From assembly GCA_000827265.1 (NCBI GenBank), contig KN834749.1, positions 1,229,500-1,293,499 of the forward strand: a DNA stretch of 64,000 nt, given 5' to 3'. Numbering within the stretch: the stretch's first letter is position 1; each line of letters opens with the position of its first letter. Below are positions 34,429 through 43,387 of the stretch, piece after piece. Position numbers and translations under genes: made by a program. The DNA is from Collybiopsis luxurians FD-317 M1 (lineage: Eukaryota > Basidiomycota > Agaricomycetes > Agaricales > Omphalotaceae). A model generated the notes under the pieces. It was not told the DNA's origin and did not search any database. It was given only the letters and a program-made list of their open reading frames with translations.

Positions 34429-36331
34429 ATGGCTGCTCATTCACCCTATGAACAGTCCTTTCAACCTCTATATCCTTACCCAAACCAGCTCTATGAGGAG
34501 CCTTCACCATCCCCTTCACACCAAACGCGTCCTTCGTCGTACTTTGTACTTGTTTTCTCCCTCTCTTCTCTTACTTCCTTCTCATTTTCCTTTCCCTCAG
34601 CAGGATAAATCAAACTCGTCTCCAAACCTCACCCCGTTCGCTCAGTTCCTTAAAGAAGACGACGACCGCTTTTATGCAACGTTTCCAGCTGCGCGCCCCC
34701 ACAACTGGGTTATTCTAGGTGATTAATCCTCTTTCCTTCAAGTGGGCAAATCCCTCGATAACCTCGTCTACCCTAGGTGACGATTATCGTAGCTTCAGCG
34801 GTGGTGCTGGTTTCAACGCCAACCATGGCATCTATGCTTCCCCAACCTCACCTGTCCATGCTCCCAATGTGCTCGACGTTATGCACCAGGAATATCCCTC
34901 GCCATACCACGACCCTGATCCCTGCTCTCATACCCCGTACTCGTACACTCTTGACCCCAGTTCTTGTGGCGGGATCCCTTCGGATGAGCCTTATAACCAT
35001 CTCACCGAGTCTGTGCCTTTATCTCAGAATACAATCCAACCCACACAGCCTGAATTCAATTCGGCATCTTTTTACCCTCAGTTGATTGCGGACTCTGAGG
35101 TATGTTTGAGAAAGAAAACAGGCTCTTCAGAATTTCTCACTTTACTGCCAGGTTAATCCCGACCTTCATGGTCTCCAACACGATAACATTCTGCATCCTC
35201 CGCAGCCTTCTCCCGTCGCCATACAACCCTCTGCTCATTTGCATTCCCCCCAGTTGCAGCGCGAGTCTCCAGGAACGGATTTTCTTCGCAGTCCTACGGA
35301 TATGACTGATCCTATTTTCTCTCCCGCACCGGTGGAAAACCCCCATTCTCAAATCTACTCGCTTTCGCCAGAAGCGATCGTCGCAGGTTCTCCTGCCTCA
35401 AGTTTACCCCTCCCTCCATCGACCCTGTCACCTATTGAGATGCCAGAGCAACAGTTCACGTTACCAGCACCCCCAGAACCTCATTCAGACTCTGAACCGC
35501 CAGCAGACGTTGACGATTCCAGCGGACCTTCGTCTTCAAAAGCTGTACTTCCCAAGCCATCCGTCAAAAGGAAGCGACGCCGTAACCTTTCCGAGGAGCT
35601 TCAGTCTAAATCTCCTCGTAGTTACATGTATGGAAAGATTCCATTGGAGAAACCGGCACCACCACCTCCTCCCCAACTTCCCAAAGTTCCGAAATCCCGT
35701 CCAACCACTGCTTCTCAGAGCGAAAAGAAGAGTTTGGCCTTGGCTTGCTTCTTCTGTCGGTAAGTGGCGGCTTTTTACACACTGTCCGATTTTTCTTCGT
35801 CTCCCAATCGATTTTTTTTTAATACTCCGCGAGTCTCATGACGCTAATTTTGCATGCTCTCCAGTGGGCGTAAGATTGCTTGTGGTCCACAAGACCCGAC
35901 TAGCTCGGATCGCACATGCAAGTAGGTTTGGTTCCTTCATTTACCTCTAATCCCATCTTGTTCCAAGGCCTTCCAAACCCGGCGCTCGCGTTGATATCAT
36001 CACTATCAAGACTTTAGAGCAAAAAAATGAATTGAGGTTCATTTTTGAGCCGTTGACGTTGCCGGTTTCGGAAGGCCTTGCGCTTTAACTCAGCTAACTG
36101 TTCTAATCGCTTTGTCCTTCCCTACAGTCAATGCCATAGACGATCACTCAAGTGCGAGTATCCTACCGAGAGTAGACGCGGCATGAGTGAGTCAGACTTT
36201 AAGATTTTCTTTGGGTTTCCTCTGAACTTGAAATTCTTATAGGGAAGAGGAAATCTGGGGTGATCAGCTCAAACTTTCAGGCCGAAACGCCAAATGTTCC
36301 CAAATTGGCTGCATCGAACACCTCGACATGA
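34429..36331 (+). CDS. Zn2Cys6 fungal-type transcription factor with C-terminal zinc cluster
   Basis: Seven or so exons encode about 460 residues. The N-terminal four fifths is disordered and rich in Pro, Ser, Tyr and Gln (starting MAAHSPYEQSFQPLYPYPNQ). A basic patch (KPSVKRKRRRNLSEELQSKS) precedes the zinc cluster, whose six cysteines lie in LACFFCRGRKIAC, then an 11-residue loop, then TCNQCHRRSLKCEYP: C-x2-C-x6-C-x11-C-x2-C-x6-C, the GAL4-type fold. The tail after the cluster is short (RRGMRKRKSG... NTST). Binuclear clusters normally sit at the N-terminus; the C-terminal position with no fungal-specific middle homology region is a variant found in basidiomycetes. It should act as a nuclear DNA-binding regulator of unknown targets. 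The cluster is split by introns, so each boundary was checked against the cysteine spacing. Confidence 0.88.
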
Positions 36332-36621
36332 TGTGCACCTTATTCTTGTTCCCATTCTTTCTTTCTTGCTCTGTATGGTTCACTTGCTGTCTGTCGCATC
36401 ATGTTACGTACGCTACTTAAATTCTTTATATTCCTCCAGGATGTATATTAACCGCTTTCCTTCCCTCCCAATTCCACCGATCTGATCAGTGTCGTTTCTT
36501 GGACGCTCGATTTTTATAGTTATAATAAGTTTAGATACGGTACTACATCAGATTAATGCTATTTACCAAGTCCCGTGGAGTTGTATATAATCACAATATA
36601 TACGTTAAAAAAAAAAGCATA

Positions 36622-38971
36622 TCAAGTTGAACTACCAGGAAGAGGATCTATCCAGGTCCCGTTAGGAAATAGTGTCGCAGGCATTGTGAAATCCCCGAAG
36701 TTCCCGTTCGATGTAAGCTAAAAAGAAAATCAGCTTCTGTACGAAGGTATGCGAAGAAAAACTATCCAACTAACAGCAAGCCTAAAGAAATGCGGCAAGG
36801 ATGCATTGAAGGCAGCCAACGAAAAGTTGAGTGCAGTTCCGGCATAACGCTCAACGTCATCGACGATCAATGAGAAGCCGTCCCACCCGTCGGGAAGCGC
36901 AGCCCAAAATATCGTTTGATTTTCAAACGGTATAGATGAATTGTAATTCGTTGAATTTGTCAAGAATGTAGGAAGCGTCGTTCCTAGTGGGGCGTCTTGC
37001 ACCAACTAGTAGAGTAGGTTATATTAGCCGCTAGGTACCTTGACAGAAACAAAAGAGAAGGGTCTACCGATGCAGGAGTTTGCAGAATTGAGTCTAAGCC
37101 GAATGCAGCAGCCCCATTCAAGAACATTCCGAGGAGAAACCCTTGATATACCGCAGATGGTCTAGTCGGAAAGCCAGTCCCTGGCATCAGAGCTATGGCG
37201 ATGATATAATGATGTAGCCGAAACACTAATCCAGGAAGACAAGCCAAGACTACAGCTACTAATCCTCCGACAATATACCATCCCAGATAGTACGGAAGCC
37301 AACCAGTTTTTCGAATTATTCTGATCTAGGGGAACGGGGTAGTAAATTAGCAGGCACGACTGTACGACGAGTATCTCCGAATCACCTGATTGACGACGAT
37401 GACGGCGACGATGATGATGATGATGACTAGAGCGGTTATAGCGTTTCGTTGTTTGTGAAGGCTGGAGCTCGTCAATGTGTCTATTGGAATTTTATCGGTA
37501 GTGATGTTGGTGAGCACCTTTGACGTTCAGTCAGGAACTGGGAAAAAAGGAAAAAAAAAAAGAAGAGAGAGGTATAGTTACCCCAGCCCAGAAAGTCGCG
37601 AGGTACCATACAGCAGACTCGAAAGGTAATTTGGCAAAAGCAGGCAGTGTAAAACGGAAAGCAAGGCGCCAAAAAGCATATGAGATAAACAGAACTGGCA
37701 GAAAAGTTCCAAAAGCTGCTTCAAGGGGAGGTGGATTGGATTGAGGTTGACTGAAGAGAGTTACGTGCTAACAGGAATACTTCTAGTAAAACATTGGCCG
37801 GAGACTGTTGAGGAGATGCTTACCCAGTACCCTATGCAAACTAGACACCAGAATATAATAATAGGCTTCGGCCGGAGAACTACTAATAGAATGAATGTGA
37901 CCAAGATATTCATAGCAAGAGCAGCATTGCGGTTGTCTGAGCAGCTGGTCAATGATGTATGATCATTGAACCGCCAGGAGAGAGGAAAAACTGTCGGAAA
38001 GCCAATCGATGTCAGACCATGCGCCGAATATGGCAGGAAGTCGGTAAAGTTCCCAATGAGACTCAACGACGCGCAACCTCCTCGAGAATCACTGATCAGA
38101 CCACTGTCAAGATAAATACCGTTTAGATATATTTGGACTGAAGAAAAAAAAAAGGCAACTTGCGCTTGCAGTGCCGCGGCGCAAATGAATGTGTCACCAC
38201 GGTACGTTCTATTTTCATCGCCTCCACCCACGATAAGAGGAACGAACGAAACCTGTTCGTCACCAACTGTACGAGGGTTCTCCAGAATAACCGAAGAGCA
38301 CTGAGCAGGACACCGAAAATCAAAACTACTGTTGCTGAACGGCGCGCACTCCTGGGCGTCCAGTCCACAACCGGCATTGGAAAGGTAGTAAGTCGAAGTA
38401 CAAGTAATGTACGCGTCACTGGGAGTGAGAAAAGACTGCGCCCGAGAGAAAAATGCAAAACCAATAATGTAGGCAGCTGTGAGGATGATGAACAACCACG
38501 GATTGGTGAAAGATCTGGTTGTTCGAAGGATTGTGGACTCGATTGGAAGGACAATGTTTATACCTCGCCAATGCAGATCTACATCGAGCCATGGCCGCGG
38601 GTCTGATATAAAATAAGTATAAAAGAAGGTCAAGCAAAAGTTTGAGAGCACTCACTGGGTAAGTCGATTTTGGGCCTCGGACCACGCCAGTACAAGAGGA
38701 AACGAGAAACTCTAGCATGGGACACAGGATATCTTGAGGCTATCCATTGTTGAAGACGATGATACCAAGCCAGACGAGGCTGTAATACATTTCTCTCAGG
38801 GTCCAGAGACGTAGCACCCAGTGCCTGTAATTCCAACGTGGCCTTGGAGGATAAACGATCTTGAGAAGAGGCCAGTCCTTGCAAAGAATGTGTAGAGTTA
38901 CGATGCAGGGAGTGTATCGAGTTGCGATTCACTGAACTTGCTGTTAGGCTAGAGCCCGAGCCATCGCTCAT
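36622..38971 (-). CDS. LCCL-domain multi-pass membrane protein
   Basis: About 640 residues starting MSDGSGSSLTASSVNR. A Ser-rich cytosolic N-terminus leads to RGPRPKIDLP and a first membrane helix (FTNPWLFIILTAAYIIGFAF). A cysteine-rich extracytosolic domain follows with the LCCL pattern: FDFRCPAQCSSV, ENPRTVG, FICAAALQAGLISDSRGGCA and a hydrophobic end SLSLIGNFTDFLPY. Several further membrane helices come after it (NAALAMNILVTFILLVVL, AVWYLATFWAGV, ALVIIIIIVAVIVVNQI, YLGWYIVGGLVVAVLACLPG) and a C-terminal soluble segment with sequons (NSTNYNSS, NGTW). LCCL membrane proteins of this build occur widely in fungi, but their role is not established. The run of Ile in one helix is encoded by a GAT/ATC microsatellite (about 37388-37425). 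The start at 38971 is the first ATG of the frame. Confidence 0.85.
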
Positions 38972-39156
38972 GGTGGTGAGAGACAAATCTTTTTCATGTT
39001 GACATTCCGGTTACTGTACATGTGTAGATGTTCGGCGTTAGTCGGGCGCCTGACTGCGCTTTTAGCTCAAGTCAGCAGATCTGAGAGCTGAACGCTGAGC
39101 GCTGATCATTTATCCATAAAATGTTACTTATATACGTGATATGTACAACCTCTATT

Positions 39157-39882
39157 TCAATCCTTAGCAACTAAGGGAACACCTTTGGTCAGCAAATAAA
39201 AGAAACAATATTGAGATAAAATACACTACTTACCGTAGTCATACACAATGCGATTCTGAAGTGTTTCTCCCTTTGCTGTAAGCGAGATACGCCTAACATG
39301 ATGCTTTTCCCCATTGATAGTCTCCATTCCCCAGGTCTACATTGTCGTAATGAGAAAAACTTACAGGAAGTTGCAACAAAGAAATCTCAAACCTGGATCA
39401 TTGACCAACCAGCTTTGCCCTGAGGAGCAAGATGAACCAGGATACATCCATGTTCCAACGTCTCCGCATCCCAGCCGTCCTTCAAGTAAGTGTCTTCAAG
39501 CTCCTCGATCCTGACCCTCCTCGCTTTTGTCACGCAAGGACCAAACATTTTTGTGTCTTTAATTTGCTCTACCCAATTAAGAACCTTTTCCTCTGGCTCC
39601 TCTGCGTCTACGCCAGGAATCGATTGCACGAGGCTCAGGGATTCTACCCCGTTGCTGTTTTCGTAGTGCTTGATAGTGATGGTTATTGTGATGGTGCTCA
39701 TGGCTTTGCGTTTCAGCCAACCTACTCCTTGCAGGTTTAGCATTTCGTCCATAGACTCGCTCAATGCCTTGTTCTATATTGAAGAACCATATTCAGAGGA
39801 CCTGAATAGCAGTAGCGACGATACGCACCATTTTGAACTTGCCTGCGATATTAAGGGTAGTCATGTTTGCAGGAGCAGCCAT
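39157..39882 (-). CDS. Calycin/FABP-like protein of unknown function, copy 1
   Basis: About 185 residues. The first exon codes MAAPANMTTLNIAGKFKM, the second NKALSESMDEMLNLQGVGWL, then a beta-rich body (TITITITIKHYENSNGVESL, KARRVRIEELEDTYLKDGWD) and a last part TWGMETINGEKHHVRRISLT that ends VYDYGVPLVAKD with TGA at 39157-39159. The opening pattern (GKF-x-M-N-x-SLS-x-S-x-DE-x-L-x-LQG-x-GW) recalls the start of fatty-acid-binding proteins and lipocalins, where a Gly-x-Trp strand is followed by two short helices. I therefore infer a calycin-type barrel, but cannot name a ligand. No signal peptide, so probably cytosolic. The neighbour at 40238-40960 is a close paralog with the same intron after the first exon and the same final VYDY block. 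Confidence 0.78.
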
Positions 39883-40237
39883 ATTTCAGTTGTGTGATAG
39901 GGAAGCTCTTGAAATGTCGTGCAGCTTAAATAGTGTGCAGGCATTGCAGATAGGCATTGCTCTTGTAATTTGGGACTCTCGGCGGCGTCGCCAGCTCACA
40001 GTACGGATAATCAAGCCTGAAAACCTGTGCTCTGGCGAAGCTTCAAAAACTTGATTAGCCGTGTAGTGGTAGGAAAACCGGCTTTCATCACAAAATGCTC
40101 AACACACTTCGATTAGCCGTGTATCTAGTTTGTTGAAAGCCAGTGAGACGCCGGTCGAGTAGGCCAAATAAAGTAAGTACAGTTTGGAATTCCTTCGACG
40201 CATTTCGCGTACATAAGTATATAATACATGGATTTGA
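39883..40237. other. Intergenic region with a 13-bp direct repeat
   Basis: This 355-bp gap separates the two calycin-like paralogs. It contains the exact 13-mer gattagccgtgta twice (40053-40065 and 40111-40123), and between and after them an imperfect inverted pair (ggctttcatca near 40080, tgttgaaagcc near 40131). No gene is visible. Confidence 0.5.
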
Positions 40238-40960
40238 TTAAATTGAGCCAGCTACAACAAGCAACGACATTCAGTAACTCGTGACATGCTTCCAACGAAA
40301 GACTTACTGTAATCATACACGAGACGGCCACGAATTTCCTCTCCGCCTGGACCAGTGAAGAAGACATGCCTGACATAACGACGAACATTGTCAATCTCTT
40401 CCGTCCCCCAGATCTGCATTGCGTTTCTTAAAACAGGACAAGGATGAAGATAGATGTTTCGCAAACCTGGTTTGCAACCCAAGAAGTTCCGCTCTTCTGT
40501 GTGTCGCTGCTGACGAGGGATTGTATGAAGCCATGTTCGATAGCGTCGGCTGTCCAACCGGTTTTGAGATAGTCATCGTCTATTTCGTCCAGCTTGACCC
40601 TCCTAGATCGGCCGATGATATGTCCAAACAGGCTGTCTTCCTTATTCCTTTCGCTCCAATCCAATATTCTCTCCTCCTTGGTTCCGAACCCTCCTGGGGA
40701 TAGCGTTTGGTCGATGTCGATGCGTTCAACGTCTCCGTCCTTGTAATGCTTGATGACGAGGCTTACGGTACCAGCTGAGATGAGTTTACGCTTCAACCAT
40801 CCAATTCCCTGAAGACGAAGAATTTCATCGGACGAATCGCTCAGCGACTTGTTCTATAGAAGAAGTAAGTGCCTTGTGAAGGACCTGAAGGCAGGCTGGA
40901 GCACACCATGGTAAACTTGCCACTAATATTAAGGGTAGTAAACTCTACAGGGACCGCCAT
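40238..40960 (-). CDS. Calycin/FABP-like protein of unknown function, copy 2
   Basis: This is the tandem paralog of the gene at 39157-39882. It starts MAVPVEFTTLNISGKFTM, then NKSLSDSSDEILRLQGIGWL, KRKLISAGTVSLVIKHYKDG, DVERIDIDQTLSPGGFGTKE, SRRVKLDEIDDDYLKTGWTA, IEHGFIQSLVSSDTQKSGTS, WVANQIWGTEEIDNVRRYVR and HVFFTGPGGEEIRGRLVYDY, ending TGSI with TAA at 40238-40240. Conservation between the copies is spread over the whole length, including the GW, IKHY, RRV, TWG/IWG and VYDY positions, and the introns fall at matching sites. This copy keeps 'RKLISAGTV' and 'TGPGGE' motifs that look closer to the family consensus, while the other has drifted more. Role unknown; a small hydrophobic ligand is a guess based on fold resemblance. 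Confidence 0.8.
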
Positions 40961-41060
40961 TTGGATATGCTAAGTGAGTCTGATGGAGGGGGGGATTAAA
41001 AGCAGGATGAACGGTTGCATGTGTTTTCAGTATCAAGTGACCGGGTATCGGATGCGTCTA

Positions 41061-41804
41061 CTACTCTTTAGGTGAAAACACAGTAATGACTTTCCATACA
41101 GCGTCTTTGCCTCTTTCCCAAGCCTGAGGCCCAACAGCTTCCACTCCGCCGAATTCTACTAGTATTCCACATTTTGTCCATTCGCACCAAATTCCAATGG
41201 ACCCACTAGATGGGCCTGAACCTCCGCCTTTTCGATCTGGCTCTCCAAAATGATGTACAAAGTCTTTACCAGTAGTTTCCCGCGCAACCTCGAAAGTAGA
41301 GGTCAGTGTGACGGGAGAGACTGGATGGGTGGCAAAAGCAATCTCGGCTTTTTTCTTGGGGCCAGATCTAGGCTTGTTTTCTGGAGTCGAAGTTTCTGGA
41401 ATATTGTAAAGATCAAGACTATCGAGAATGAGCTTGTCTTCGGTGAGATCGGAACGGGTCAAACCCATCTTGGGCTTGTAACCGTCGAGAGGTTTGAAGA
41501 CGAAACTGAGACCGAGTGCATAGTAGTTGTAATAGACGACGTCTGGATAAGATTTTACTTCTGGATTGGAAGGTGAATCGGATTGAATGAAAGAAGAAAG
41601 ATGAGTGATATAGTCTAGGACAGGCTGGGAGCAAGGCCTTTCGCTGAGCAGGCTGTGGATACTGGAAGGACGGGACATGAGATCACGTGGTATCGCCTTG
41701 CTTGCAAGGTCAAGCGGCTCGATTCCAATGTTGAACCCAGTGCAGTAAACCTTCTTTGACAGCAAAAGGGTAAATTTTTGAGCGATGAGTCCATTTCCCT
41801 GCAT
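41061..41804 (-). CDS. Small protein of unknown function
   Basis: I do not recognise a named family. An intron-free frame ends at 41061 (VWKVITVFSPKE). Two in-frame starts are possible: 41804 (MQGNGLIAQKF) or 41678 (MSRPSSIHSLLSE). I give the longer one; the shorter is equally plausible because conserved-looking sequence begins after it. Visible blocks are PDVVYYNYYALGLSFVFKPL, EDKLILDSLDLYNI, TLTSTFEVARETTGKDFVHH, FGEPDRKGGGSGPSSGS and IGIWCEWTKCGILVEFG. The order (Y-x-Y-Y-x-LGLSF, then 'F-x-HHFGEP-x-x-KGG', then 'W-x-EW-x-x-x-G-x-x-VEF') suggests a compact beta-rich domain. No signal peptide or membrane helix. The gene is divergent from seipin, with starts about 110-240 bp apart. Confidence 0.65.
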   Translation of the reverse strand: MQGNGLIAQKFTLLLSKKVYCTGFNIGIEPLDLASKAIPRDLMSRPSSIHSLLSERPCSQPVLDYITHLSSFIQSDSPSNPEVKSYPDVVYYNYYALGLSFVFKPLDGYKPKMGLTRSDLTEDKLILDSLDLYNIPETSTPENKPRSGPKKKAEIAFATHPVSPVTLTSTFEVARETTGKDFVHHFGEPDRKGGGSGPSSGSIGIWCEWTKCGILVEFGGVEAVGPQAWERGKDAVWKVITVFSPKE

Positions 41805-41917
41805 AGATTTATCTGAGTCTCGATATTCAAAGCCATATATGTCTCCGCACGGCCGGCGATAGTAGGTAACGAGCGGCAAGCAAGGTGTCGGCCACGTGTG
41901 TGGACCCCTTCATAAGT

Positions 41918-43159
41918 ATGAAAACCCTGGAGCTATCCACTGACCAGTTGGCTTTCTCCAACCTCAAATTAGCCTTAATGGACCCTCAATCCACTGGCAA
42001 AGAAAAGAATTCAATCATCGATTATATATCCAATCTTCTCAGACCATACTCACCCAATCTGGCCTCTCTTTTCGTCTTCCTCCTTCTCATTCCATTCATA
42101 GCTTTTCTTTCCTTGTCTGCCGGCTTCATTGTCTGGAGAAATATCGCTGTAGGATGGCACATTCCTCTCTATCTACAATACGGGCATGTCTTTTTTTTCG
42201 ATTCCAAGTGCTCTTTTCTAATTTCAAATCCAGCGATGGTGTGCCACCCTACGCTCACGCTCTTCTCTCTGATTTATCTTCGCGGCAACCGTACAATGTT
42301 GTTCTCCAGCTTGTAGTTCCATCTACACAGTCTAACTTTGCATTGGGCAATTTTATGAGCAGTCTCACAATCTCAACAGTCAGCAACAAGACTTTAGCTT
42401 CTGTTCGTCGTCCAGCAATCACCATTCCTCCCAAATTTTCTTTCTTCAAAACCAACCCACATCTCGTCACAATCGATATTCCCATGTTGGACTCCTTTGT
42501 CCCTGGAACTAGGCAATTGGCTGTTGATATAGTGATTGGAAGGCAGGACATATGGAAAAGCATAGGAAGCGGTGAGGGGCGTGAACTTAGCGTCTTCTCT
42601 GCTTCCCTCAAGGGCATTCTCGCTCATAAAGGAATACGGTGAGTATCACTCGTCCGTTCTGACACTAATTGTCGTTTTGACGCACCATATACAGCGGTCT
42701 CGTGACACGCTTTCCGACATTCTTTTCTGTACTTTGTTCTGCCATCTTTTTCGCGATCCTGTTCTTGATACTTGCTGCGTTCCTACTGCCTTCCATACTT
42801 CAGTCAACATCTACAGCACAAGAAGACACGAGCCTCGCACTGCCCGATGAAAACGAACAGAAACCAATCATCGAAGAGCGATACCAAGAGGAGCCTTCAG
42901 ATACCGAATCGGACGCGTCGGGGAAGGAAGAAAAACCCTCAAAGTCTGCCAGAAGACGGAAAAGACGGAGTAAGAACAAGAACACGAGCGAAGTTTCCGT
43001 AAGCATACCTCTTTCTTGTTCCTTTTTCAACAGTCGTTAAATTCAATCCAGAGCGTGAAATCTGAATCAGAACCTGTTATGATACGTTCAGATTCTGCGA
43101 GCTCAGCGACGCCATTACGACGGCGCCGTTCGCGGCAGGCTTCGGACATGGATACCTAA
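41918..43159 (+). CDS. Seipin (lipid droplet assembly protein)
   Basis: Seipin is an ER membrane protein that forms ring-shaped oligomers at lipid-droplet formation sites. The sequence has the expected layout: a cytosolic N-terminus, membrane helix 1 (SLFVFLLLIPFIAFLSLSAG), a luminal beta-sandwich (YNVVLQLVVPSTQSNFALGN, FMSSLTISTVSNKTLASVRR, TRQLAVDIVIGRQDIWKSIG), helix 2 (FFSVLCSAIFFAILFLILAA) and a long charged C-terminal tail with basic runs (KSARRRKRRSKNKN). The YNVVLQLVVPSTQSN-FALGNF motif is the most conserved seipin element. Two or three introns are present, including one at 42638-42693. Two starts are possible: 41918 (MKTLELSTDQ) and 41978 (MDPQSTGKEK); I give the first. Fungal seipins of this type carry an extended tail, as here. 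Confidence 0.88.
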
Positions 43160-43387
43160 TATAATTATGCAAAATTATCCAAGATACAGTACATACATTG
43201 TTGTATTTTACCGACTTATTCGAACATGAAGAGGGCAATAAACACGAACGCGTGCATCTCATCCAGGTTGGTTGGTTGATGCACGTGGTCGGAGCTCAAG
43301 AGACTTCTTAAAGTTCTTTGTCTCTGACCTTCGAAGGTTCCAAGTGGCGTTCACATTCTTCAAGTCGAAAGACTCCACCTTTTGGAG

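Noticed and set aside
33562..34440. Extending the unknown minus-strand protein upstream to 34440 as a membrane protein
   Set aside because: The extra stretch codes mostly Phe/Leu/Ile from AT-rich intron-like DNA, has a good donor and acceptor, and overlaps the divergent Zn2Cys6 gene start.
43333..43340. Heat-shock element upstream of the J-domain gene
   Set aside because: Only a single GAAnnTTC pair is present; a functional element normally needs at least three units, so it is mentioned only as a hint in the gene entry.
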